Source: an uncultured Gemmataceae bacterium
GTDB taxonomy: Bacteria; Planctomycetota; Planctomycetia; Gemmatales; Gemmataceae
Length of the DNA stretch: 64,000 nt
Direction: 5' to 3'
NCBI GenBank assembly: GCA_937923405.1
Contig: CALDUY010000015.1
Location: 38,756-102,755, forward strand
Within the stretch, counting starts at the first letter, position 1. Each line of letters opens with the position of its first letter. The position numbers and the translations under genes were made by a program. Under the pieces are notes generated by a model that did not search any database, had not been told where the DNA came from, and saw only the letters and a list, made by a program, of their open reading frames with translations. Positions 16,929 through 25,618 of the stretch are shown piece after piece.

Positions 16929-18245
16929 TCATTGCGGATCGCCGACCGACACGTTGACCTCGATGACCTTCGGCTCGCTGAGATCGACCTTGACCGTCTC
17001 GCGCGTCTGATCGGCAGCCTTGTTACCAGCCCGATCGGTGGCTTCGACACGAACGTAGAACTCGAACGGTAACCCATCCGTTTTGCACTTACAGCTACCC
17101 GTATTTTCTACGTTCGGTTGCAACACCTCCCAGCGGGCATCGGGAGCGTTGGACGTGGCAAAATAAATGGTGATTGGTGTCTCCCCGAAAAATTTATCGC
17201 TCGCCTGCCAGTTCACCGTGATCGTATTGGCGTCGGCTCCTTCGTTGACGACCACACTGTGCAGCCGAATCGTCGGGGGCGTTTCGTCGACCTCGACCCA
17301 GATTTGTGGATAATCCCCTGCACGAGGAGGAGTGATTCCTCTCCCCACACCGCTGATCGGTCGCAGCGTGAAGCCGTACCGTCCTTGAGCGTTGACGGTT
17401 ACTTCACACGGCCCCGTCGCGGGAGCATTGTTTTTGTAGATGCTCCAGGAAGAAGTGTCCCGAGTCATCCACACCTCGACATGTTTGACCTTGGAAGGCC
17501 CGGCACCGTCGATGGCATAGTTGAGCTTGAAGGTTTTTCGATTGACGTAGATGACTTTGCGATCTCCCGGAGGCGGAATCGCTCCACTGCTACGGGGAAA
17601 CCCGCCGCCACCGCCCAGTCCCAGGGCCGGCAGTTCGGTCTTGACCTCGGTCAGATGGTTGGCCTTGTCGCTGACCAGCAAACGCACCTCGAACGGTCCG
17701 TCGCCAGTCGGGTTCCACTCCAGTTGAGCACGCGTCAATTGATCGTGTTTGATAGGAATCCAGCGCGGCGCTCCAATAACACGATACTCGACCCGCAAAG
17801 TCTGTAGATCGAGATTCGGATCACTAACCGACCACTCGACGGCCAGTTTGCCGCCCTTTTTAGGAACGGCTTTCTGCAACGTCGCTTTGGGTTTCTCGGT
17901 ATCTACACAGACACGCAAACTAGGCTGCGTCAGATGAACCTTCGCTGGGGTTAACGAACCGTCCTTGCGTTCGATTTGCACGACAAAGAAGTACCAACCG
18001 TCGCTGCGAGCCGTGTAGGTAAACGCTCCACGGGTTTCCAAGGTCGAGGCCGCCTGGGAGTAGGTCTTGCCCTCGTCACTGGAGACGTGCAGATGTAGGC
18101 GGGCAAATGTTGGATCGGGATCTAGCGAATAAGGGATCTCAAATGTCCGCTCCGCAAAGTAATGAACCGGGCTGTCAGCCCAAACCAGGCTACTCAGAGC
18201 CAGGCAGGCGAACATCGCCAGGATCATTCTCGTTCGCGGAACCAT
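16929..18245 (-). CDS. Secreted protein with repeated beta-sandwich-like segments
   Basis: The function is not known. The 438-residue product opens with a clear signal peptide (RMILAMFACLALSSLVWA) and should be exported. The mature part is beta-rich, with recurring phrases such as 'WYFFVVQIERKDGSLTP', 'LAVEWSVSDPNLDL', 'ITVNWQASDKFFGE' and 'YVRVEATDRAGN'. These look like successive immunoglobulin- or fibronectin-type-III-like domains: strand, Pro-rich turn, D-x-A-G-N loop. The Pro/Gly stretch at about 225-250 links two halves. It is the next gene in the direction of reading after the coiled-coil gene at 18420. Two other secreted or unusual genes are read the same way upstream, which may indicate a shared envelope role; this is inference. 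Confidence 0.7.
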   Translation of the reverse strand: MVPRTRMILAMFACLALSSLVWADSPVHYFAERTFEIPYSLDPDPTFARLHLHVSSDEGKTYSQAASTLETRGAFTYTARSDGWYFFVVQIERKDGSLTPAKVHLTQPSLRVCVDTEKPKATLQKAVPKKGGKLAVEWSVSDPNLDLQTLRVEYRVIGAPRWIPIKHDQLTRAQLEWNPTGDGPFEVRLLVSDKANHLTEVKTELPALGLGGGGGFPRSSGAIPPPGDRKVIYVNRKTFKLNYAIDGAGPSKVKHVEVWMTRDTSSWSIYKNNAPATGPCEVTVNAQGRYGFTLRPISGVGRGITPPRAGDYPQIWVEVDETPPTIRLHSVVVNEGADANTITVNWQASDKFFGETPITIYFATSNAPDARWEVLQPNVENTGSCKCKTDGLPFEFYVRVEATDRAGNKAADQTRETVKVDLSEPKVIEVNVSVGDPQ

Positions 18246-18419
18246 GACGCCGATTTCCTAACCCTCGACCGACCGCCTGTAGGGAACAGATCGACTCGAT
18301 CAGTTCTCTCTCATCGACCCCAGCCAACCGCTTGCTTGAGGAATTGACTTTTTCCTTCTTGCAGAATGCGGCACTTTTGTGGTTTGGAGATTCTGGGCAA
18401 CTCTTCTCTTTCACTAACT

Positions 18420-20201
18420 TCACGCCGCTCGACTGAGTGGCTCCGAATCCTCGCCCAGCAAACTGTACGCCAGTCGTTCGATTTCCTCACGCAACTGGCG
18501 AACCTGCCGTTCCTCCAAACTCAATCGATGACGCAGCTGTCGTATCTCTTCCTGACGAGTCGCCTCCTGTCGAGCATGTTCGTTTCGTTGCTGTTCCCAG
18601 TGTTCGCGTTGGCGCATCCATTTATGGGTCTGGCTCAGCAAACGCTCTTCCATCTGCTTGAGTCGCAACCCTTCTCGGGCCAACTCCTCTCGTTGTTGGA
18701 GCAATGTCTCTCGTTGTCGCTCTTGAGCAAGTGCCTCCAATTGAGCTAGTTCCTGTTGCATCAGCTTGTCAATGCGGTGATCGGTCCAGCCCGGATCATC
18801 CGAGCGATGCACCAATTCTGAGCGCATCTGTTCCAGGGCCACGGCCAAAGCTGCTAACTGGCGTTGCCGTGCGAGCAGGTCGGCACGTCCTTCCTCGCAG
18901 TCGTGCCACTGTTCGACCAACTCACGGTGCGTTTCCTCACAGCGCCGACGGGCAGAAATAAGTTGCTCCAGTTCACGTTCGGCGATGCGAGCATGCTCGG
19001 CTTGGGCTTGCGTAAGTTGGGCCAACTGGTCGTTCAACCTCGCTTCACGCGCTTCCAGTTGCTTCAGCCATTGCTCACGCTGTGCCTCCCAGCCGGCACG
19101 ATCCAGCAGGAAGCGAGCCTGCCAACCTTCGAGTTGGTCGCGCTGCTGCTCTAGCTGGCGCAGACGCGCTTCTTGCTGGGCCAGTGCCTGTTCTCGGTCT
19201 TGCAGACGCTGGTTGGCTTGCTCCAATTCCGCCAACACCGCCAGATACTCCGCTTGCCACTGCTCTTGTGTTTTCAATAGTCGGTGCCATTGCTCGGCGA
19301 GATGGGCACGCTGCTCCGCCAACAACTGGGCAAAATCGCGTAGCGCCTGTGGCCAGTCGCGCTGCGGCTGGGGAGTTGGTGTCTGCAACGCAGCAGGCAC
19401 TAGCAAACGCACCACTTCGAGCGATCGCGTCGGCAACTGTTCCCGTTGATGCCGAATCCGTGTTTCCAAACCGTCACACTCTCGTTTCAAGCGAGCTTGT
19501 TCTGTTTGCCAGTGCTGCCGCTGCGACTCTAACTCCGCCTTCTGACGAGCCATTTCCCGTTGAGCGGCTTCGACTCCCTCGTACCAGCGCTGCTGATCCA
19601 GGGCCAACGATTCGGCTTCTTCACGCAACCGTCGTTGCCCCAATTCAAGCTCACTGTTTACACGCTCCTGAAACCTCTGAACTTGTTCCCGTTCGCGTTG
19701 CAATTGCCGCTCTCGCACAATCAGTTCTGCCTCACGACGTCCAAACTCTTTCTGCTTCAAGTGAACGTGCTGTTGATGGCGTTTCCACAACTTGCGACGT
19801 AATTGGTTGGTTCGCACCCGTAGTTGAGCGACCTGTGTTCGCTGCTGATCAAGTTGGAATCGCTGTTGAGCCTGCCGATTAATCTCGGTTTGCAATGCCT
19901 CGCGCTGCTGACGATACTCTTCAAACAGTGCGTCCAACTCCCGCTGCCGATCGTCAAGATGTCGAGCGAGTTGCTCTTCCTGCAAAGCAAGAGACGAAGC
20001 CCGCGCTTCTAGACGTGCTTCCTCTTCGGTAAGGGCCGCCTGCTGAGCCGCCACCGCTGCCAGAATCACCCGCAAGGCATCGCGCTCGGCTTGCAGCTGA
20101 GCCTTCTCAGCACTAGGTACTTCGCTAGTCGGCGGAGTGCCCCCATCCTCGGGCAAAGCAATAGTTTCGGGTAAGCCAGGTAATGGCAAGTCGGCATCCA
20201 T
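18420..20201 (-). CDS. Long coiled-coil protein
   Basis: A 593-residue protein that is almost entirely heptad-rich helix with Gln, Glu, Arg and Leu in regular alternation. A short Pro-rich head (about 1-30) precedes it. There is a break near residues 265-285 (LVPAALQTPTPQPQRDWP) that divides two coiled-coil halves. It lacks the ATP-binding head motifs of SMC or RecN, so an SMC label would be wrong. It has no signal peptide or membrane helix. A structural or scaffold role in the cytoplasm, such as an intermediate-filament-like protein, is inference. The C-terminus ends in LLGEDSEPLSRAA. Homology searches would be confounded by composition. Confidence 0.75.
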   Translation of the reverse strand: MDADLPLPGLPETIALPEDGGTPPTSEVPSAEKAQLQAERDALRVILAAVAAQQAALTEEEARLEARASSLALQEEQLARHLDDRQRELDALFEEYRQQREALQTEINRQAQQRFQLDQQRTQVAQLRVRTNQLRRKLWKRHQQHVHLKQKEFGRREAELIVRERQLQREREQVQRFQERVNSELELGQRRLREEAESLALDQQRWYEGVEAAQREMARQKAELESQRQHWQTEQARLKRECDGLETRIRHQREQLPTRSLEVVRLLVPAALQTPTPQPQRDWPQALRDFAQLLAEQRAHLAEQWHRLLKTQEQWQAEYLAVLAELEQANQRLQDREQALAQQEARLRQLEQQRDQLEGWQARFLLDRAGWEAQREQWLKQLEAREARLNDQLAQLTQAQAEHARIAERELEQLISARRRCEETHRELVEQWHDCEEGRADLLARQRQLAALAVALEQMRSELVHRSDDPGWTDHRIDKLMQQELAQLEALAQERQRETLLQQREELAREGLRLKQMEERLLSQTHKWMRQREHWEQQRNEHARQEATRQEEIRQLRHRLSLEERQVRQLREEIERLAYSLLGEDSEPLSRAA

Positions 20202-20288
20202 GCGAGATGATTCCCCCGAAGAGATGATCCGATCTTCTCTTCTATCGGCTGGAAGAATCCGAAAGTTTATATCGATTTTGCCGATTAT

Positions 20289-22013
20289 TTAGTTTGTTAT
20301 TGATTCCAGCACGAGTCGCATCACTTCCTCATCTTGACGAAAGGCCAAATGGCGCAATTTTAACTTGGTGGATTTCCCTGCCCCTGAAAGATTAGCGCTT
20401 TGAACCGAGACGATACAATCGCCTTTGGTAATCTCGGCAGGTAATTCCAAACTAGCCAGGAATCGCTCTGCCTGTCGTTTGAGCAATCCATCCGGCATGC
20501 CGGGCAGCAATTGTGGCTCCAGAGTCTGACGCAGTGTCAGAAACCCCACCTCCAAAAGCCGCGCTCGCGCAGGCACTATCCATTCGCCGTAAAAAACGTG
20601 ATACCTCTTGGCGGCGTCCCGATCTTTCCCTAGGGCACGGAAGAACAGACTACCGGGATGCAAATCCTGCCCAATTTCACCGCGTCCCTCAATGATGACT
20701 CGCTGGATCCCTTCATTCAAACCAAAACGAGCAGCAATAAAGAACTCTTGCAGATCGACCAGAAACTTCAACTGCGTCAAATTGCTACCCGAATGCGGAG
20801 TGGCCATCAGTACCGCGCGATCGAATTTGCCTTTCAGTTTCTCGGCATACCAACGAAATACCAATCCTCCCGCACTATGACAGATGAACGTTACCTTCTG
20901 CGGCGATGGAAGTAATTCGCGAACCTGTCGAGACAACATCAATCCCGAGCGAGCAATACTGCCATTGCCGGGATGGCGAAAGACCAGCAAAGGACGACCT
21001 TTTAGCGACTTTTGTTCGCTGAAATAATCGAGAAAGGGTTGCCAACTGTCATTTTTGCCATACATCCCGTGTACAAAAACAATTGGACGCACTTCGGCAT
21101 CGATCTCGCCTGGTTTACACGGGATAAAGTCTTTGGCAGTACGATCCCAACGAAACAGCCCAAATTCGGAAGCAGGATCAGCGGTCCCGTCTCGTTCCTG
21201 CAACAGCCGTTTTAATCGCTGGAGCCGTTGTTCCTTTTCCGAATGATTAGCCAAATACCGCATGCCATCTAGGGCTGCATCCAGTTCAAACCCAGCATTG
21301 CGGCACAGTTGAAATGCAAAGAGATCAGCTCGATATTCCTGATTGAGCGAATAAAGAAATTCAACGATTCGACCGGAAATAGTCACTTTGGTTTCTAGCA
21401 CTTCGCGCCAAACTCCGGGTTCAATCCCCGAGTCAATCCCACGTCGAGCATCCTCTTCGAGAATGACCCATTGCCAACCACGACGACAATGGCCAAGTGC
21501 GGAATGTCCGATCTGGCGAGCCAGCAAAAATGCTAGCGCTGCTTCACCGCGTTCCCGATCAGACAAAAGGGTATTGAGCAGAGGATTGGTAAGGAAAATG
21601 TAGCCACCGCCAGGAGTGAATACTTCCCAAGTTTTGCGATCAAGCACCGTGAGGGAATAGCGAAACTCCTCGGGCAGTTGATACGCGGGCAATTCATCGA
21701 CCAAACGATCGAGAATCTTGGAAACCGAAATTGGTGGATCCACGAGCTTGCTATGTTTCACCAATTCCTGATGCATCCTCTGGGAACGTCGATGCTCTTC
21801 AGTTGAGGGGAGATCTAGCGCAGTGAGTAGAAAAGCGGGAACCGCTCCCGTGATAGCGGCTCGAGCTTGTAAGGGGTTTAGCAGTGGTTGAGCCAGTGCG
21901 CGATGGTCCAGCATTTGTCGTTGTTTGGCATCGAGCGGCCATTTTGAGGCGGCATGACTAGGCAACCCCCAACCCACAACAACCGCCAGGGCAATCATCC
22001 AGAAGCGTGGCAT
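20289..22013 (-). CDS. Exported fusion: degenerate M48-like domain plus alpha/beta hydrolase
   Basis: A 574-residue exported protein with a signal peptide (FWMIALAVVVGWGLPSHA). Residues about 95-270 resemble an M48-type metallopeptidase: a GGYIFLTNPLL lead-in, the helix ALAFLLARQIGHSALGH, and downstream EYRADLFAF, which matches the third zinc-ligand segment. The HExxH core reads RQIGH at 166-170, so both the first His and the catalytic Glu are replaced and protease activity is doubtful. Residues about 308-574 form an alpha/beta hydrolase: VFVHGMYGKNDSW (oxyanion side) and the nucleophile elbow ICHSAGG (Ser380), like PGAP1 or lipase-type esterases. The lipase half appears intact. No similar fusion is familiar to me. 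Confidence 0.75.
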   Translation of the reverse strand: MPRFWMIALAVVVGWGLPSHAASKWPLDAKQRQMLDHRALAQPLLNPLQARAAITGAVPAFLLTALDLPSTEEHRRSQRMHQELVKHSKLVDPPISVSKILDRLVDELPAYQLPEEFRYSLTVLDRKTWEVFTPGGGYIFLTNPLLNTLLSDRERGEAALAFLLARQIGHSALGHCRRGWQWVILEEDARRGIDSGIEPGVWREVLETKVTISGRIVEFLYSLNQEYRADLFAFQLCRNAGFELDAALDGMRYLANHSEKEQRLQRLKRLLQERDGTADPASEFGLFRWDRTAKDFIPCKPGEIDAEVRPIVFVHGMYGKNDSWQPFLDYFSEQKSLKGRPLLVFRHPGNGSIARSGLMLSRQVRELLPSPQKVTFICHSAGGLVFRWYAEKLKGKFDRAVLMATPHSGSNLTQLKFLVDLQEFFIAARFGLNEGIQRVIIEGRGEIGQDLHPGSLFFRALGKDRDAAKRYHVFYGEWIVPARARLLEVGFLTLRQTLEPQLLPGMPDGLLKRQAERFLASLELPAEITKGDCIVSVQSANLSGAGKSTKLKLRHLAFRQDEEVMRLVLESITN

Positions 22014-22100
22014 GAGATGTTTCTCCAGCGCAGCGGCCTATTGAACATGATTTAGTTTATCAACTGTAAGGGATTTTCATTGAAAAATCGATTCTAACTA

Positions 22101-22161
22101 TTGAAAAGTTTGATTGAAAGACGCTATATACTGTGTATCATGTTTCTTATTCTACATGTAG
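22101..22161 (+). promoter_or_regulatory. Candidate promoter with two palindromes, upstream of the AT-hook gene
   Basis: TTGAAA at 22101-22106 and TATATA at 22125-22130 with an 18-base spacer form a fair promoter reading rightward. ATACTGTGTAT (22128-22138) is an inverted repeat overlapping the -10 box, and CTACATGTAG (22152-22161) is a perfect palindrome just downstream. A TTGACA at 22165-22170 is a second possible -35. Operators bound by a dimeric protein, perhaps the product of the next gene, are a guess. Confidence 0.4.
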
Positions 22162-22206
22162 CCTTTGACAGGATTACCTGCAACTTGTTATCCTGGAGTA
22201 AATTAG

Positions 22207-22584
22207 ATGAGCAAAAAGCGATCGGATGAAACCTCGATGGAACCCGTTGAATCAACGAATGGAGGCGAACACACTTCGAGCAATCCCAAACGAGAGGCTG
22301 TTCGTCAGGCTATCGAGGCACTCGGCGAAGATGCCCCTATTCAGGAAATGGCCAACTATATTCGCGATCATCTCAATGTGGAAATAGAAAATAAGGTCAT
22401 TGGTGTTCTCCGACATCACTTATTGCGGGGCAAAAAGAAAAAGGTCGGTCGTCCACTAGGTTCCACGAAGAAAGTGTCCAAATCAAGCGGCGAAATTACC
22501 TTCGAGGACATTCTCGCCGTGAAGTCCCTAGTGCGACGACTCGGAGCACAGCGGATTCACGAGATGATTGATCTGTTCAGCTAA
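22207..22584 (+). CDS. Small AT-hook DNA-binding protein, planctomycete type
   Basis: A 125-residue basic protein. Residues about 27-72 look like a helix-turn-helix-like unit (KREAVRQAIEALGEDAPIQEM, then NYIRDHLNVEI). This leads to the basic linker KKKKVGRPLGSTKK at 76-89, whose G-R-P core is the AT-hook minor-groove motif. The C-terminal part, ITFEDILAVKSLVRRLGAQRIHEMIDLF, is one or two helices. I associate this order (helical head, GRP hook, 'I-x-x-E-D-I' helix) with small planctomycete proteins of unknown function. A nucleoid or regulatory role is inference. The ATG is preceded by CTGGAG. Its end overlaps the convergent zinc-ribbon gene by 4 bases. Confidence 0.7.
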   Translation: MSKKRSDETSMEPVESTNGGEHTSSNPKREAVRQAIEALGEDAPIQEMANYIRDHLNVEIENKVIGVLRHHLLRGKKKKVGRPLGSTKKVSKSSGEITFEDILAVKSLVRRLGAQRIHEMIDLFS

Positions 22585-22772
22585 TCGGTCAGTTTTGAAT
22601 CGTAAGCCTGCTCTGGCTCACAACCGTGACAGCTAAGGAAGCCACACTGGCGGCAGAAGAATTCCATACCGCGTAGCGGTAACAAGACTCCGCCACACAA
22701 AGGACAGGAAGTGATGTCCCTTCCTGTCCTTGTCTCATGGTTGCAGATCAATTCTTTCTCGGGTCGTGCCAT
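22581..22772 (-). CDS. Small zinc-ribbon protein
   Basis: A 63-residue protein with three CxxC pairs, CPLC, CRQC and CHGC, plus one earlier Cys (ELICNH). This is enough for one or two structural zinc sites. The start is taken at the second Met (MARPEKEL), because the upstream five residues are a weak extension. The function is unknown. It lies 86 bases downstream of the Nudix gene on the same strand, so it may be the last gene of the helicase transcript. Confidence 0.6.
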   Translation of the reverse strand: MARPEKELICNHETRTGRDITSCPLCGGVLLPLRGMEFFCRQCGFLSCHGCEPEQAYDSKLTD

Positions 22773-22858
22773 ACTTGCGGCCCTCACTCGATATGGGACA
22801 GCCGCAGCTTATCATCTCGTTCTCGCCTTCGCGAGGTTGGTAGGCAGGATGGGGGGGT

Positions 22859-23260
22859 TTATCGTTCCGCCGAGGCCACGTCTCGAAGGATTTCGCGCAA
22901 TCCCGCATCTTCCGCCCGAGAAACCGCCTGCGAGACGGGAAGCCAGATCCGTTGCCGTAATCCCATTTCGGGATAAATCTCGACTGCCCCCGTGACCAAC
23001 ATCTGAAAAACGATCACATGGCAAATGAGACCGTCTTTTTCGTAGAGATAGCTGCCCAGAGGTTCCTGACGTAACAGCCCCACCAATCCTGCTTCTTCCC
23101 AGGCCTCTTGCAGGGCAATTTCTCCTGCCGATTTTCCGGTCTCGATTGTTCCTTTTGGCACCACCCAGCGTTTCCCACTGCGCGAAGTGACGAGGCAGAC
23201 CTGACTGTTGCGTATGGGCACTACTCCAGCCTGTCGCAGTAAACCACCCTGTCCTGCCAT
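22859..23260 (-). CDS. Nudix hydrolase with altered box
   Basis: A 133-residue Nudix-fold protein. The segment PKGTIETGKSAGEIALQEAW and then EEAGLVG aligns with the Nudix box G-x5-E-x7-R-E-U-x-E-E-x-G-U. The first Glu of the box is Lys here and the Arg is Gln, while the metal-binding E-x-x-E-E part (QEAWEEAG) is kept. Relatives of the diphosphoinositol-polyphosphate or diadenosine-polyphosphate type start their box with PKG in the same way, which hints at a dinucleoside polyphosphate or similar substrate. It starts 14 bases after the helicase stop, on the same strand, so the two are likely cotranscribed. Confidence 0.8.
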   Translation of the reverse strand: MAGQGGLLRQAGVVPIRNSQVCLVTSRSGKRWVVPKGTIETGKSAGEIALQEAWEEAGLVGLLRQEPLGSYLYEKDGLICHVIVFQMLVTGAVEIYPEMGLRQRIWLPVSQAVSRAEDAGLREILRDVASAER

Positions 23261-23274
23261 CCAGTCATCCTTTC

Positions 23275-25614
23275 CTAGTTGTCGAATATGCCAGCATCGA
23301 AGGCCGGTTGGGTTGGCTCCGGCAATGGCACGGCAGCCACGGTCAATCCCGTCTCTCCTTCCACTACATCCGCAGCGTGAGCGTACTGAATCATTTCATC
23401 CGTGCTAGCCGGATCCACCGCGCGACAACTTGCGGTTAATCGGTCGGCAATGTCGCGCATTTCTGTTTGCCACTCCTCAGAGGTAATCTCCTCAGGGCAA
23501 ACCTGGGCAAATTCACCACAAAGCAAGATCAATCGCAACAAATGCCGAAAGATGATTCCTTCCTGTTTGATGAGATCCCGAGTGCGAACATAGAGATTGA
23601 AATTTCCCGCATAGGTTTTCAATAATTCCCCCGCGCTCCAGACAGCAAGAGTATTAACATCCGTTACTTCGGGATGAGTAGCATCGAACAGTAAGCGTAA
23701 TTTGTCAGCTAAGGCCGGCGGGCGATTTTCCCAGCCGATCTCTTCCTCGTCCTCGTCGTCTTCGGATTTAGGCAGGGGAGCCGCCATTAGTCCACGTTGA
23801 ATCAGCAAATCGTTCAAGCGATTGACGGCCAACGGTCCTGGTGGCAAATGTTCCTCCCACGGCACGCGCACCGAACGCAAGATCGCTCGTGGCATCTCCA
23901 ACACGCTCTCGAAGGCCTGGATTCGTTCGTCGCGATTGGCAATTCCCAGATGCTGGAGCAAAAATGCGCCATAAAGTGGGTGAATACTCCGAAATACGAG
24001 CAGCGTATCTAACTTAGCCGTCGGATAAGCCCGAATCACTTCGTAATCGCCGAGTTGATCCCGTGACGGCGGAGTCGGCTCCAGAGTGACGAACTGATGA
24101 TCGGCCAGCGTCAAAAGCATCCGATCGAGCTGTTTTTCCCCGGCACGGATTCGGGCGTCATCCATTAGTCGCTTATGAACCACTCGTCGCACCGTGGCTA
24201 CCTCGGGCGAGAGTTTCAACCAATAAGCCAGCAACCGCCAGGGCAGCGGCCCTTTGCTGTAGAGCTTGCCTGGCGGCGCTGCTTGCAACTGCTTGAATTG
24301 GCCCTCCGTCCAGTAGACGATCTTGTCCGACTTGGTTGGTTTCTTCTTTTTCAGAGCCTTTTTCGCCTTAATTAGGTTGGGGTCTTTGGTGGTTTCTGGA
24401 ATCTGGTCATACTTCTCCTGCCAGCGTAGTAGGCGAACATCATCCTCATGAGCGATGGCGTAAACGTAGCCCTTATCGTCGAACTGAGGCCGCCCCGCGC
24501 GACCGAAAATTTGATGGGCTGTACTCGACTCAATTAATTTCTCCTTGCCGGGTGGTCCTTTCACCAGCGAGGTCAGCACTACGGTACGAGCCGGCAAGTT
24601 GATGCCCGCCGCCAGCGTTTCTGTGCAGACGCAGACTGTGAGCAGTTTCTTCTCGAACAGTTCCTCAACCACGCGACGATACTTGCCCAACATGCCGGCA
24701 TGATGCACGCCCACCCCACGACGAAGAATTTGCTTAAGTTTTGGTCCAACGCCTTCACGCCAGTCCAGTTTGTCGACGCGGTCGTTGAGCAGACCTTTTA
24801 CCCCCGGAGGCAACAGATCCAACCCTTTCAGCATCTCCGCGACGTTCCAGCACTCATCGCGATTAAAGCAAAACACCAGCGCAGGTGTGGTTCGAGCCTC
24901 GCCTTCTCCTTTGGCCATCTTCACCAACTGGTCGCCGAGAAACTCGTCGTTCACCCAGCGAAAGGTAAGCGGCACTTTGCGTTCCTTGCTCTCAACTAAG
25001 GTGAGCTTGCGCTGATGGCAGCGATCCAACCAGCTGAGAAATTCCGGCGCGTTGCCGACTGTGGCCGAGAGCAACAATAGTCGGACGTGAGCCGGCAGCA
25101 AGGCCAAGGACAACTCCCAGACGATGCCTCGATGTAGATCGGCGAAGTTATGAAACTCATCCATCACCACCGTCGAGACCTGGGAAAAGTCGAATGTCTC
25201 ACTTAAAGGATCACTAGGAGATCTAAAATGGAGCAAACGATTGAGCAAAATCTCTGCCACCACGATGAGAAGGCGAGCGTTGGGATTGACGCGACGATTG
25301 CCCGTAACCAAACCGACGTCGTCGGCACGAAAGCCCCAGCGTTCGGCAGCAGCCTGCATCTCGTGGAATTTCTGCTCTGTCAGGGCGATGAGTGGCGTAG
25401 TGTAATAAGCAACCGTTCCGGTATGTAATGCCTCAAACAGCGCCGCCTGGGCGATCAAGGTTTTGCCTGTTCCTGTCGGGGCACACACCAGCACTCCCTG
25501 GTTGGAATCAAACCAGGCATACAGAGCTTCCTCTTGCACCGGATACGGCGGATACGGCAACTGAGCGAGATAGCGTTCCAGCAGTTCCTCACGCGAGAGG
25601 TTGGCAGAGATCAT
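23275..25614 (-). CDS. Ski2-like DEAD/DEAH-box helicase
   Basis: A 779-residue superfamily 2 helicase. Seen in order: Walker A APTGTGKT (45-52), motif Ia TTPLIALTEQKF (72-83), Walker B/motif II MDEFHNFAD (151-159), motif III LLSATVG (181-187), and the C-terminal RecA domain with VGVHHAGM, 'TETLAAGINLPARTVV' and the arginine-finger motif HQIFGRAGRPQFDDKGY. DEFH in motif II and the 'AGINLPA..VV' stretch are typical of the Ski2/Mtr4/Hel308 family. The remainder is winged-helix and ratchet-like. Whether it acts on RNA or DNA cannot be told from sequence. The upstream lipoprotein gene ends 4 bases before its start. Confidence 0.9.
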   Translation of the reverse strand: MISANLSREELLERYLAQLPYPPYPVQEEALYAWFDSNQGVLVCAPTGTGKTLIAQAALFEALHTGTVAYYTTPLIALTEQKFHEMQAAAERWGFRADDVGLVTGNRRVNPNARLLIVVAEILLNRLLHFRSPSDPLSETFDFSQVSTVVMDEFHNFADLHRGIVWELSLALLPAHVRLLLLSATVGNAPEFLSWLDRCHQRKLTLVESKERKVPLTFRWVNDEFLGDQLVKMAKGEGEARTTPALVFCFNRDECWNVAEMLKGLDLLPPGVKGLLNDRVDKLDWREGVGPKLKQILRRGVGVHHAGMLGKYRRVVEELFEKKLLTVCVCTETLAAGINLPARTVVLTSLVKGPPGKEKLIESSTAHQIFGRAGRPQFDDKGYVYAIAHEDDVRLLRWQEKYDQIPETTKDPNLIKAKKALKKKKPTKSDKIVYWTEGQFKQLQAAPPGKLYSKGPLPWRLLAYWLKLSPEVATVRRVVHKRLMDDARIRAGEKQLDRMLLTLADHQFVTLEPTPPSRDQLGDYEVIRAYPTAKLDTLLVFRSIHPLYGAFLLQHLGIANRDERIQAFESVLEMPRAILRSVRVPWEEHLPPGPLAVNRLNDLLIQRGLMAAPLPKSEDDEDEEEIGWENRPPALADKLRLLFDATHPEVTDVNTLAVWSAGELLKTYAGNFNLYVRTRDLIKQEGIIFRHLLRLILLCGEFAQVCPEEITSEEWQTEMRDIADRLTASCRAVDPASTDEMIQYAHAADVVEGETGLTVAAVPLPEPTQPAFDAGIFDN

Positions 25615-25618
25615 CGGT

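Noticed and set aside
18420..20201. SMC-type chromosome protein
   Set aside because: The protein has coiled coil but no Walker A, Walker B or ABC signature of an SMC head.
20289..22013. Active M48 metallopeptidase
   Set aside because: The zinc/catalytic motif reads RQIGH, so protease activity is not supported; the alpha/beta hydrolase half is the credible activity.
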